NCBI GenBank assembly: GCA_949751835.1
Contig: CATKHK010000089.1
Span: forward strand, 1 to 64,000
DNA: 64,000 nucleotides
Direction of reading: 5' to 3'
DNA from: Blepharisma japonicum
Lineage: Eukaryota > Ciliophora > Heterotrichea > Heterotrichida > Blepharismidae
The notes below the pieces were generated by a model. It made no database searches. It was not told the DNA's origin and worked only from the letters and a program-made list of their open reading frames with translations. Position numbers and translations under genes: made by a program. Shown piece after piece: positions 10,963-21,270 of the stretch (positions are counted from its first letter, which is position 1; every line of letters begins with the position of its first letter).

Positions 10963-13900
10963 CTAAGAGAAATCTGTCTGCCAATCTGCATTTGCTGGAG
11001 ATGCTCTTGGCCTAACAACTCCATCATCCCCTCTAAAGACATGAGGTCTTCCACCTACAGAAGCTTGTCTGCCTGCATTATCTCCTCCCATTTGTGGAAA
11101 GTTGAAGTTAATCTTTGGCATAGAAATATTGTTCCACAAATAATAGCAGCAAACTCCTAGCAAGATTACAATTGCGACAGCCAAAATGACCATGCCAAGC
11201 CACATCAAAACTAGCCAAAGCCCAGTTGCAGTTCCTTTAAAGGTATATGAGCCAGCCTTGAAGTAATCTTGCCCATTGAGAGCGATTTCAACTGTTACTG
11301 AGTCTTCATGCAAATCTTTTCTGTTGATTTTTGTCTCTGGAGTCACACATTTAATGGATGTTTTAGATACATAGACTGCAGGCACAGTTCCATATTTTCC
11401 AAAGCGACACACAATAGCATGCAGCACATCCAGTTCTCCTGAGCTCTTCCATCCAGTGATTGCTGGGAAAAATCCTTGCTTTTCGTCAGCTGTAATATTT
11501 AGCTCATACCTTTGGTCGACCCAGCCATATGAAGGAACAATAGAAAGGATCTTAGGGTTATCATAAAATCGGAATTTATTGTCAGTGTGGGTCCATGGAT
11601 GATATTTAGCTTCGCTGAAGCCGATTTCTAAAGGAACATCTAGAGGAAGTTGAGAGCCATCTGGAATCTTGAAGCTGGTTGGAGACACACAAATCATATG
11701 TGAATCATCAATAACTTTCCCTTGGACTACCAAGTTGACGCTATCAATACCAAACCTGCATCTTGGGTCAGTGTTCTTAAATCCATATCCTCTCAGCATG
11801 ACCTCGGTGCCTCCTGCAATTGGACCTCCTTTTGGAGCTGAGTCTAATAAGCCGTAGACTGAATAAGTATGGTTGCTTGGAGCATAATCTTGACCATTTA
11901 TAGCAACGCTGACTATAAGCTGAGTGCCATTCTTCGGCCTTTCCATAGGTGGAGTAAGACATTGGACAACGTTGTCACTTAGTTTCGTTGCGTGGCTTGC
12001 AAATTCTCCTATCCTGCAGGTCAAATTGGCTTGCTCGAAGTCTGATTTGAACGGACCACCATAAATAGTAATCAAAGAACCACCAGAAACTGGGCCATTG
12101 TCAGGCTCAACACTTGAAACATTAGCCTGTCTATAATATCGGAATCCATGCTCGAATTTTCTATAGTCAACTCCATTCATTGTGATTTCGAAAGTCACCT
12201 CGCCTACAAAGTCATCTTTTACTGAAGTTGGCATTGGGCAGATCATGTAATTCCAGGAAATTGCAATTGGCTTGTATTCTTTATAATCCAGAACACAGGC
12301 TGCATTAGGATTTGGAATAAATCCAGAACCAAAAATGGTGATTCCCTTGCTTGAGCCTGTGTTTGGTCCACTGAGAGGTCTTGCGCCGTCTACTTGGAAG
12401 AAGAAAAATGAAGAATTGCTGCTAGTGTAATCAATCCCATTAAAGGTGATATCAACTCTAGCTTCGGTGCCTGATCCCCAGCCTCCTGGTGAAGTGCAAT
12501 AAATTAAGGACTCGTTCTTGAAAAAGGCGTGGATGAACTTATCTGGAGCGTTGATACTCACTGATCTAAATCTGCACAAGAACTCATCCGCATTCGCTTG
12601 ACCAGTAAAATTGGAGCCATAAACTCCCACCATAGTGCCTCCAGTGCTTGGCCCAGATACTGGCAAAATGTAGCTGATGAAAGGAACGTTATAGTATACG
12701 AAGATTTGTTCTCCGTTTGTCCAGTCAACTCCATTGAAGCTGACATCAAGTGGGACTGCTGCTGCAAGACCAGGCTGAGCTGGAGAAATGCATTTGACTC
12801 TTACTGTTGAGATAAATTCTCCTGGAACCACTTTTTCACCGAATCTGCATAGTGGAGTGCAGCCCATAGAAGGATAGTTGATGTACCAAGCTCCTGCAAG
12901 AGTAACTTCAGTGCCTCCTGTATTTGGACCTCCATGTGGGAATATGTATTTAATGACTGGCTCCTTATAATAGAAGTATAGCAGCTTATTTGACGTGTAG
13001 TCTCCATAGAATGTATAATTTTGTCCATAATTGTCCTCAAGATCAATATTATGACCGATTTCGACATAAACAAAGCCACCATGAGTATTTTTGGTTGGGG
13101 TTGGAGCTGAGTACCCAGTCATAACTCCAGATGACGGGGAAAATAGTGTTTCTAAGTTCGCAGGTCTTGACTCAGTGCCCCACTTAAGATGCAAGTTCGT
13201 TAAATCGTTGAAGCCTGTGCCTAAAATAGTGATTTTGGTTTCTCCGCCGTTAATCCCGCAAGCAGGTGTGATTTTCATTCCTTCAAGCTTCTCTTCATAT
13301 TTAAAGGTGAAGTTGCCTGAGTAATCTTTTCCATTAATAGTCAAGTCAATTTTCACGTCTTCAATGCCAGACCATGGTGGACTGAGACAAGTGATAGCAT
13401 TAGAAGGAGCATGGGAGTGGAACGGGTAAGTGATGATGTTTCCTTCCACAACCACTGTTTGGTTCTTCCCAGTGAACTTGCACTTGACAATGATGTATTT
13501 TTCAATGAATTCTTTGTTGTTTCCGTCAGTGTTGTTTTCGGATTTCCAATGGAAATCAGTCTCAGTCACAATGTAGCTTCCACCACTCGAAGAGCCTCGA
13601 TCTGGATTGATGCCTTTATATGTGGGTTCTTTGAAATATCTGAATTTGTTATGAGAGTTTGTGAACTTTCTGTCTCTGACTGCAACTTCAACATCGAATC
13701 CTTCATCTCCGACAGGCTCTCCAGTGTTCTTATAGACAATATCGCTCTGTGCAAAAGTGGTGCATTGAACTTCAGTATCACTGATGAATTTTGCCTTGAC
13801 AATGCAGTCCTTGAATTTGCATAAAAGAGGATTTTCCTTACTTCCAAATTTGCATTCCAGCTCTGAGCCAGTATCAGCAAAGCCAAATCCCATGGCGCTC

Positions 13901-16416
13901 ACATTTGTGCCTCCTTCTCTCTTGCCAAACTTAGGCACCACATCGAGCACAAAGGCATCATAATAGGTATAAAACTTGTGATCGTTCGTGTAATCGTTGC
14001 CATTCAGCGTGATTTCAACTTCTACAGCTTCTGGTCTGCTTAGGTTAGGAATTTCACAGATAATATGCTTGTCGTCTTTAAGGTAACCTTTAGTGTAAAT
14101 TGGGTAAGGTTTTGTTCCATATCTGCAAGTCAACTCGTCACAGTTTGTGCTGATGCACTTGAAATTGGTGCCATTCACTGTAAGATTTCTTGGTTCGTCA
14201 TATTTGACTGGGCCAAACTTAGGATCAATATCAATTATGACAGGAGCTTCATAAAATAGATAAGTGTCGTCATCAGCAGTGCTGCCTGTATTTCTGATCT
14301 TTAGGAAATTGACGCCGTTCTTAGTTATTTCCAAGTAAGCTTTAGTGCCAGCCTTAGCAGCAGGAGTCCAACATTTTGCCTGATTAAGTTGGACATCATA
14401 ACAGACTCCTGTGCCGATATAGGTTCCATTTGTATAATTAAATCTCAGCAAGACATGGAGGTCATCTGGGTCCTCCTCTGCATCTAAAAATCCAGCCCCA
14501 TAAACAACAACGGTAGCATTTCCAGTTTTCGGCCCTTGCTTAGGCTTAAAATCAGTGACTAAAGGATCTTGGTAGAAATAGAAGCCAAGCACTCCTTCAT
14601 CAAACTTGCTTCCTCCGATGTTTTTTGTGCCTTCTTGGTCTGTAAACTGCTGGCCATTAAGCGAAAGCTGGACAATAGCATCTCCAGGAACTTTGACAGA
14701 TGGACTCATAGCAACTGCCACAGTGTCAGTATGGTTGAATGTCAATACTTCAGTTGTCCCAAACCTCACTGTCACATTGCAAACTCCAGGCTGAGCAAAG
14801 TGTTCTCCATGCAAAATAGCTGTAGTGTTTCCTGTGATTGGTCCGCTAGTAGGAGTCATTGAGAATAGTTTATGGAACTGGTAGAAGCCGAAAATAATTG
14901 GCTTTTTCGATTGGCTTCTGTCCTTGCCATTCAAAGTGACTGATACATTAAAGAATGTCTGCTTTACCAGTTTATCATCTAAGTGGATATCTGGGGAGTC
15001 ACATTTAATTTCAGTGTCACTCATAACAGTTGCTGGGGTGAAAATACTGTCTCCAAATATGCAAAACACAAGATTCGGGCCAGTGAACACAAAGTTTTTG
15101 CCGATCACTGTGATTTGAGTATACCCAGTTGTAGGTCCACACATGGGCTGAATTGAATCAATCCAAGGAGTTGCGTAGTATAAATATTTGACTGACTGTC
15201 CAAAGTTGTCTTCAATAAGTGATACACTCAAGTCTACAAGTCCTGGATTGTCGACCGCAGGACTTAAACATAAAATTTCATTAACGCTTAAGAATCTTCC
15301 ACTTACCACTTTACTTCCAAATCTGCATTTAATAGAGCCAGTGTCATTAAAGTTTGATCCTGAGACGTAGACGCTTGTATTACCACTTGTAGGGCCAACC
15401 CTTGGGTTGCAATCATAAACGTAAGCAGGAGCATAGTATGTATAAGGCAAATGATCATCAGTCCAGCTTCCAGGGTTGAGAATCATGTCGGCATTATTCA
15501 GTGTAACATCAACTAAAACTGTCCTGATAATTGGGCTTGGAGGGGCAACACAAGATATTAGAATATCTGAATAAATAGTTGCAGGGGTCAGAAAGTCATT
15601 CCCAAATCTGCAATAGGTGTCATTATGATTGTTTACCTGTGAAAGCACATCATTGAATGGGTCTAAGTCTTGGCCTTCGATCATAACCACAGTGCCTCCT
15701 GTTGTAGGTCCTTTATCTGGAGTTAACTTCATGATTGCTGGCTCAGGGTAGTAATAATACTTTATATCTTCCTTGGTGTTCTGTTGGTCATTCAAGGTAA
15801 TTCTGAATGGCATTCCAGCAACAACTGTATCAGAAAAAGGACTGACGCAGTACATCATGGTAGAACTGATATAAATTCCTGGCACGGCCTTAGTACCAAA
15901 TGAGCATCTGAGGTATTGATCGAAATCAATGAAATTTTCCCCATAAACTGTCACCACTGTGCCTCCATTTTTAGGTCCATAGATAGGGACGATATAGTTG
16001 ACCTTAGGTGGTGGGTAATATTGGAATTCAGCTGAGTTTTCGACATCTGTGAAGTCTCCAGTGATTGAGACACTAAATGGGACCATATCAGATACCGGCG
16101 ATTCTGGACTTGGGTCGCATTCAATACAATGAGCTGTCTTTTCTGCAGTTGTTGGCTCTGGCTCGTCTGGACGTCTTGGGATGGGTGTGCAGGTAACATA
16201 GGTAGCCTTAACGATGTTTTTCTTGGAGCCAAACTTGCACTTCGGAGAAGGATGATCCTCTCTGGGCTCCAAATGGGTTCCTCTAACTAAAACACGGGTA
16301 TTGCCTGTGGTAGGACCTATATTAGGAACTATGCTAGTAATGAATATTCGCTCTGCGGCAGCAAGGGCTACAAGTAAAGTGAGAAGCCACGCTGACATAT
16401 TACAATTATCATCCAT
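10963..16416 (-). CDS. Giant IPT/TIG-repeat membrane protein, 1817 aa
   Basis: A single exon from ATG 16416 (an in-frame ATG seven codons in is an alternative) to TAG or TAA at 10963. The N-terminal hydrophobic segment (S-A-W-L-L-T-L-L-V-A-L-A-A-A) is a signal peptide. About 17 tandem IPT/TIG immunoglobulin-like domains follow, each of roughly 85-100 residues and opening with the hallmark P-x-x-G-P-x-x-G-G-T-x-V, with a C-x-F-G strand. A strong TM helix lies near residues 1735-1760 (L-V-L-M-W-L-G-M-V-I-L-A-V-A-I-V-I-L-L), followed by a ~56-residue cytoplasmic tail. This is a type I surface protein resembling the ectodomains of plexins and fibrocystin/PKHD1-like proteins, lacking intracellular catalytic domains. 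A role in cell-surface adhesion or recognition is inferred. Confidence 0.93.
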   Translation of the reverse strand: MDDNCNMSAWLLTLLVALAAAERIFITSIVPNIGPTTGNTRVLVRGTHLEPREDHPSPKCKFGSKKNIVKATYVTCTPIPRRPDEPEPTTAEKTAHCIECDPSPESPVSDMVPFSVSITGDFTDVENSAEFQYYPPPKVNYIVPIYGPKNGGTVVTVYGENFIDFDQYLRCSFGTKAVPGIYISSTMMYCVSPFSDTVVAGMPFRITLNDQQNTKEDIKYYYYPEPAIMKLTPDKGPTTGGTVVMIEGQDLDPFNDVLSQVNNHNDTYCRFGNDFLTPATIYSDILISCVAPPSPIIRTVLVDVTLNNADMILNPGSWTDDHLPYTYYAPAYVYDCNPRVGPTSGNTSVYVSGSNFNDTGSIKCRFGSKVVSGRFLSVNEILCLSPAVDNPGLVDLSVSLIEDNFGQSVKYLYYATPWIDSIQPMCGPTTGYTQITVIGKNFVFTGPNLVFCIFGDSIFTPATVMSDTEIKCDSPDIHLDDKLVKQTFFNVSVTLNGKDRSQSKKPIIFGFYQFHKLFSMTPTSGPITGNTTAILHGEHFAQPGVCNVTVRFGTTEVLTFNHTDTVAVAMSPSVKVPGDAIVQLSLNGQQFTDQEGTKNIGGSKFDEGVLGFYFYQDPLVTDFKPKQGPKTGNATVVVYGAGFLDAEEDPDDLHVLLRFNYTNGTYIGTGVCYDVQLNQAKCWTPAAKAGTKAYLEITKNGVNFLKIRNTGSTADDDTYLFYEAPVIIDIDPKFGPVKYDEPRNLTVNGTNFKCISTNCDELTCRYGTKPYPIYTKGYLKDDKHIICEIPNLSRPEAVEVEITLNGNDYTNDHKFYTYYDAFVLDVVPKFGKREGGTNVSAMGFGFADTGSELECKFGSKENPLLCKFKDCIVKAKFISDTEVQCTTFAQSDIVYKNTGEPVGDEGFDVEVAVRDRKFTNSHNKFRYFKEPTYKGINPDRGSSSGGSYIVTETDFHWKSENNTDGNNKEFIEKYIIVKCKFTGKNQTVVVEGNIITYPFHSHAPSNAITCLSPPWSGIEDVKIDLTINGKDYSGNFTFKYEEKLEGMKITPACGINGGETKITILGTGFNDLTNLHLKWGTESRPANLETLFSPSSGVMTGYSAPTPTKNTHGGFVYVEIGHNIDLEDNYGQNYTFYGDYTSNKLLYFYYKEPVIKYIFPHGGPNTGGTEVTLAGAWYINYPSMGCTPLCRFGEKVVPGEFISTVRVKCISPAQPGLAAAVPLDVSFNGVDWTNGEQIFVYYNVPFISYILPVSGPSTGGTMVGVYGSNFTGQANADEFLCRFRSVSINAPDKFIHAFFKNESLIYCTSPGGWGSGTEARVDITFNGIDYTSSNSSFFFFQVDGARPLSGPNTGSSKGITIFGSGFIPNPNAACVLDYKEYKPIAISWNYMICPMPTSVKDDFVGEVTFEITMNGVDYRKFEHGFRYYRQANVSSVEPDNGPVSGGSLITIYGGPFKSDFEQANLTCRIGEFASHATKLSDNVVQCLTPPMERPKNGTQLIVSVAINGQDYAPSNHTYSVYGLLDSAPKGGPIAGGTEVMLRGYGFKNTDPRCRFGIDSVNLVVQGKVIDDSHMICVSPTSFKIPDGSQLPLDVPLEIGFSEAKYHPWTHTDNKFRFYDNPKILSIVPSYGWVDQRYELNITADEKQGFFPAITGWKSSGELDVLHAIVCRFGKYGTVPAVYVSKTSIKCVTPETKINRKDLHEDSVTVEIALNGQDYFKAGSYTFKGTATGLWLVLMWLGMVILAVAIVILLGVCCYYLWNNISMPKINFNFPQMGGDNAGRQASVGGRPHVFRGDDGVVRPRASPANADWQTDFS

Positions 16417-17227
16417 TCATGATTCAATTTTTCAAGTTTTAAATTTGGGAATTGCTTACAATAAAGAAACTCAAAGACCAAGACAAGTTTGCCAAAGAAA
16501 TTGGCTCAATCGAAAAGTAAAATGAGAAGAGTTTTAAATCGATTTTACTGTCATTATAAGGCTAATCAGGGAATTGATTAGTGAGAGCTTACGTTATAAG
16601 ACTTTAAGAGAGGATCAGATAGGATTTGCTTCCTTGATTCAATTTGCTTATCTTGGAGATCTTCTATCTCGCAAATATATTCTAGAGCTAGTCTTCGATA
16701 CCAATCATAGTAAACTGCCATTATCCCTCCAATTAGCATCAATGCCGGAAAATGGTATGATTCTGTTTATAGGTTACTATAAAGAAGAGGCTTTCGAATT
16801 GCTTTATTATATAAAAGCTTAGCAAAGAACCCGCTGCTCGCACCGAGCCAAAATAAACCCATTTATTATATTTTAGATATTTATATGAAAGGATCGAAAA
16901 TTATCTTTTTCAAGTTTTTGATTAACAGAGCGAGTTGATCCGAGAAACAATGGAGCATTAAATAAAAGCGATGTGCAGCACTGAACAGCCATTCTGAGAT
17001 AAATGGAAATTTCTTGGAAGTTTTGCCAGGTAATAGAGGTTAGGATCCCTATAGTGCCAGACAAACTCAATTTTTTTATTCTGAGAGCAGGAAAGATAAC
17101 GGAGCTAAGCATCAGTGGAAGGAATTCCATTTTGATGATCAATATCAGGTTGGGTTCAAGCCGGTGGATCATGTGATGGCTTTTATCTGTGAAATTACCT
17201 ATAAGTGACTCATTATGTAGACTTTAG
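16417..17227 (+). pseudogene. Long coding-like frame interrupted only by TAA/TAG
   Basis: From about 16417 to TAG 17225-17227, one plus-strand frame keeps coding character for about 270 codons. TGA codons (16523-16525 and several after 16880) sit naturally as Trp. Four TAA/TAG codons interrupt it: 16535-16537, 16820-16822, 16874-16876 and 17000-17002. The longest clean run, 16538-16819, is 94 codons. No frameshift is needed. No 15-nt intron explains the stops. The N-terminal part (R-P-R-Q-V-C-Q-R-N-W-L-N) vaguely resembles a Myb/SANT repeat, but I would not assign it. It may be a gene fossil or a gene with recoded stops; there is no clear start codon. Confidence 0.4.
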
Positions 17228-17806
17228 ACTTAATGCGGTAGTATTAAGAATTAAAGGAGTTAGGAATGATTCATTTAAATCAAAGTACTTTATTATTTAA
17301 TAGATCCCCTTATGCATAATTAACAATTTTAGTTTATTTTGCTTTAGAAATTAAAATTTATATATCATAAGTAATTTTGCATAATAAATTTTTTGACATT
17401 AAATAGATAGTAAAAATAATGATATATAATTGAATTTAATCGAAATTTTGCATCATTTTAAATAAATATTTTATAATAAGAGAATGAGCTTAAATTAATT
17501 AATATTTTTGACTAAAAGGTTTTAAATTTTAATGTAGAGAAATATAAAAATAAAATTCCATTAGACAACCCAAAAACAAAAATGTAAAACAAAATAAAAG
17601 GTTGGCATCTATAATAAAATAGAACTCTAATGATAATAAGTTTATAGAGTATGGAGATCGTTCTTTTGAACTGGCTGACATATTTCTTAAAGATATAAAC
17701 TACCATTTAAATTTAATGAAATAATATGTATACTGATCATATTTTTGATTGTTTTAAAAATTAAAAAAATTGTATAAATTCATTGTAAGTTTATTTAATC
17801 AAAATA
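17228..17806. other. AT-rich intergenic stretch
   Basis: AT-rich sequence between the interrupted frame and the small minus-strand gene. A hydrophobic minus-strand frame at 17512-17706 looks like chance translation of AT-rich DNA. Nothing else is seen. Confidence 0.5.
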
Positions 17807-18034
17807 TTAGAAAGTCACACAGCGCATGCAAGGTCCTTCATGAATACTTATGTAGACACTATTTTGAGAGATGGTAATTGACTCTACTGCTCTTCTGCTA
17901 CTGCTTTGTAATCTCGCACTTTTACTAGTTGATCTCTTTCTAGAAATGCTTGAATTATCTTTGTTCTGGCTGCTTTGGGTTCCGATAGATATAATTCCGC
18001 TAGTATCTAAGCTAGTAAAACTTTTATCTGTCAT
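17807..18034 (-). CDS. Small Ser-rich hypothetical protein, 75 aa
   Basis: ATG at 18034, stop at 17807. The protein is Ser/Thr/Arg-rich (S-I-S-R-K-R-S-T-S-K-S-A-R) and ends with C-M-R-C-V-T-F. The region has higher GC than the flanks and no competing frame of similar quality. It is hydrophilic with no signal peptide. It stands alone between two AT-rich spacers. Family unknown; a short regulatory or phosphorylated protein is only a guess. Confidence 0.5.
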   Translation of the reverse strand: MTDKSFTSLDTSGIISIGTQSSQNKDNSSISRKRSTSKSARLQSSSRRAVESITISQNSVYISIHEGPCMRCVTF

Positions 18035-18754
18035 ATTTGTTATAATAGATTTCTGAGTGGAAAAAAATAACGATTATCGCATTGCCATTTCTCTCTTCAA
18101 ATAAAATCATTTTGAACTGGTTTCATAATAGCCAATTAATTTTTAGATTGAATTTAATTTAAAAATACTACAGCTGCAATGAAAATTGTGAATATAAAAA
18201 CAACAAATTTTTGTATATTTATTTAATCACTTGCTCTCCTTCTAATTAAGCTTTTCAAAAAATGATTTAGTTTTATTAATATAATATCCATTACAATTTA
18301 TAAAAAATCATTAATTTGATACATTGTGAATAAATCTTTCAGCATTGCTCTAGTGAGAAATTTAAGTGCCTTAAAGTAAAAAATGGAAATGAAAATAAAT
18401 CTTTCAGCCGTGATATAACTCTCTGATATATTTAAATTGTCATTTTGTTTCTTCAAAAATTAAACTTTTAAAAATTGTTTAAATCCAAAACATTTTAAAA
18501 TAAATAAAAATTAAAATGATGTATAGTCACAGATCCTCGTGCGAAATTTTTTTTTAAAAATTTTTATTATTTTAAATACAGTCATTTTTACCTAATCAAC
18601 ACCTTAATTTAATCAGATTTTATAGAAGTGTCACCATTGCTATTTATCCTCGTAAATAAATGCATTTTTAAAGCTCTCTCAAAAATGCTAATTAGCAATA
18701 AATTATAATTTGTAAGCTATTGCTAGTTACTCTATTACAAAATTGAAAAAAATG
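18035..18754. other. AT-rich intergenic stretch
   Basis: About 700 bp of strongly AT-rich sequence with homopolymer T and A runs and many stops in all frames. No gene or repeat recognised. It ends at the 12-bp target duplication of the retroelement island. Confidence 0.6.
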
Positions 18755-20450
18755 TCTTTGTATTTAGAGGCATTTATTACCGTAATTTCGCGATACCAGG
18801 ATCTCGCAGTGCTCCCAACAATTGACTTTAGGATCAAAAGCCAAGGGTAGCAGACTTGAATGAATTTGGAAAGGACAGGATGCTCTTATGGGAATTCTGG
18901 GCCATAAGAAGGGGAGTTAGTACCACCAGACCTAGCTGGCATTGCTGCTATCACCTGATCATGCTCGAAGTCCCTTGTCTGACCCGACGTGCCAGTATGA
19001 GTTAGTACCGAACTCTAGCTATACCTCATTACTGTGTGGAGCCCAGAGAAGGTGCGGTGACTAGATTAAAGTCTCGACCCAGTAGGTGAAAGATCTCTTC
19101 CAGAAATCTGAGTCTAACTTTGCTGAGTGATCAACAGGAAGTAACTTTCTATTTTAACCTGATTGATGGATTCAAAAGCGTGTTGCAAAAACAAATCTGC
19201 CTTGACTCAACACCAAGGATTGTGTATTTTTGAGACCTCTGATGAGGAAATCGATTACTATGATTATTTTGAAGATGATGGAGAAATTATGGGATTAGAA
19301 GAACCTGAAATTATAGAAATGGATATTGAAATCCTAGAAAATTGGGGTATAACGAAGATGAAACTAGGGAAGCACTGGCCATATGTGGGGGTGATCTGGA
19401 GTGCGCAGTAGCATTACTCGCAGGAACTTCAAAAAGACAAGAAAATTTTGATGATGAAGAAATAATTAATTGGCTGATGGAGAGTCTAAACAGGAAGATT
19501 ATGAAGAATTAGTGCTTAAAGCACTAAGGATAGTAGGAGAAATCCTAGACGATGGAGAAATAGTGCAGGTTCTAGAGAAAGCGAGTTTGGCATTAATTCC
19601 TCTTGCTGCCACGAAGTAAATCAATGCGAAAGCAAACTCAGAAACAAACTCAAAATCAGCACAGAAGGCAATCCAAAAACCATCCTAAAAATCACATCAA
19701 AAGCCAGCTCACAAAAAAACGTAAGCCAACCCAGCCCAAATGCCAACTCAAAATTTGATCTGAAAACCAATTTAAATCGAGAAAAGTTTGTTGATTTGGT
19801 TGCTCCAGATGATGGAGAAAAGAAATATTGTGAGAGGAAAGGAATGGGAATGGGAAGGAGAAGGAGAAGGAAGAGGAGAAATTGAGTTAAGCATGCAGAG
19901 ATGCTAAGACACTTATTAGACATCTAACTGACAATCTGGCATGTAAGGAATGTGAAGCAACTGAAAAGGAAGAGCATATGTTAGTGCAGTGTCCTCTCTA
20001 TGACAGACTGAGAAAAGCTGAAATAAGACTGGAGATTGGAGTAAAAGAACTAGCAAATATTGGACTATTTGACATTTTGCTATGCAGCGAAGAGCAAGAC
20101 GATAATCAGGCACTAAAATATAACTGGCGATATGGAAAGAATAGTGGAGGTAGATAGGGCGATAAAGGCATATCATGTGGAGATTCTAAAGGACAGGGCG
20201 ATCTAGTATCTAGAAGGGAAAGAAAAGCAGGAAAGCAAAGTAAAGTTGAAGAAAAAAATTACTGACTGAATAAAGCATGGTCCATAAGGACCGTTAAATT
20301 GCGACTAGATATAATAGATAGATCAACAGGAAGTAAGAACCGGTATGAAGCCGTGACGCGGAAGAGAAGACGAAGGTGGCAGGCGTACTCTTAGAAGCAG
20401 AGGTTGGCCAAAAGCCCGATGCATTAATCTGATTAAAATCTTTGTATTTA
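18755..20450 (+). mobile_element. Nested retroelement island, outer insert with 12-bp target duplication
   Basis: The direct repeat TCTTTGTATTTA occurs at 18755-18766 and again at 20439-20450, exactly at the edges of a GC-richer block. Removing the inner LINE (19145-20336) leaves an outer insert of about 480 bp (18767-19144 plus 20337-20438). This outer part has no open frame and no recognised protein. Its higher GC content and short A-rich right end suit a SINE-like or truncated LINE copy. The family is unknown. Confidence 0.65.
19145..20320 (+). mobile_element. 5'-truncated non-LTR retrotransposon (LINE), 3' end of RT ORF
   Basis: The direct repeat GATCAACAGGAAGTAA (16 bp) is found at 19129-19144 and 20321-20336 and brackets this block. 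Near the 3' end, 19942-19992 encodes a C-x2-C...H-x4-C knuckle with the E-H-M-L-V-Q-C-P pattern, which is typical of the C-terminus of LINE reverse transcriptases. Downstream is a hairpin (GGTCC-ATAA-GGACC, 20279-20292), then a short TAGATA-type tail directly before the target duplication. Coding frames are broken by several stops and frame changes, and the RT core is absent, so the copy is dead. One 82-codon frame (19163-19411) survives upstream. The plus orientation is set by the zinc motif and the tail. Confidence 0.75.
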
Positions 20451-20460
20451 AATATAAATT

Positions 20461-21270
20461 ATGGAAACTCCAAATCAAAAAAGAAAGATTTCAAAATTGA
20501 GCTGAAAATTTTGCTATTTTGTCTTCATCTTTCTTTATTTTGCTGTAACTCTTATGAAAATTACAACAATCTGCACCAAAAGGTGGTTCAAGCAAGGTGA
20601 AGGCAAAGAAGAGTGAAGCGGCTCACTTTTTGGAATATATTCTTCTGGCGGACTTTATGAGCAAGAATCTTATGCCTGGCTCTCCAATCGCTACTGTGAC
20701 AAGTCAACTATTGAATACATTCCTGGCCAATGTAAAACATTTTCAAATTTATCAAAAGGAGGTGATTTTGTAGTCATACTTAGCTGCATAGAAATTATTT
20801 TTACAGTTGATTTTATAGCTTTTACAATTATTTTTTCTTGCTGCAATAAAACTACTTTATGCTTCAGACTATTTTTTTCCATTTTAGCAGCACTAAGTGC
20901 CTTTATAGAATTCTGTTTTATGGCAGGATTGTCTATGGTGACTTATTCTGATGACTGCGCTCCGGAAGACCCTTCTTCTCAAAGCAACACTTGTGCATTG
21001 ATTGGGGCTCAATTAGACCTGTTTAACTTTTTCTTTACACTACTTGTGTCACTTTTTTTTTGGACTTTTCTTTGTTTGACAGGATGTGAAGAGCGATTAA
21101 ATAAAGATGAAAGCAATGAGAAAGCTCACATAGTTAAGTATAGCAGCAGTGACGTAGCGCCTACACAGGGATCTATTCCCACTGAAATGCGCAATCCAAA
21201 AAAATTCGAAGCATTTGACATCGAATATCAAAGCGTTGAAGGGACAGAAGCTGTGAGAGAACAAAATTAA
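20461..21270 (+). CDS. Four-transmembrane protein, claudin/PMP22-like topology, 269 aa
   Basis: ATG 20461 to TAA 21268-21270, with TGA read as Trp at residues 15 and 52. Four hydrophobic helices lie at about 16-33, 102-127, 133-158 and 186-207. The first extracellular loop (about 70 residues) is long and contains a Trp and several Cys, and the C-terminal tail of ~60 residues is hydrophilic. The layout is that of claudin/PMP22/tetraspan proteins, but no diagnostic sequence motif is clear, so the family is inferred from topology. The start codon lies just 10 bp after the retroelement island, so its 5' region has been replaced. Confidence 0.8.

Noticed and set aside
16873-17172. 99-residue minus-strand frame
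   Set aside because: It is the reverse complement of the coding-like plus-strand frame and has no independent support.
16885-17220. Separate small gene starting ATG 16885
   Set aside because: Its frame has TAA and TAG within 112 codons; the alternative frame that continues from 16417 explains the region better, so I did not call it.
17512-17706. 64-residue minus-strand hydrophobic frame
   Set aside because: Runs of Phe/Ile/Tyr reflect AT-rich DNA; no start context, no conservation cue and no partner exon.
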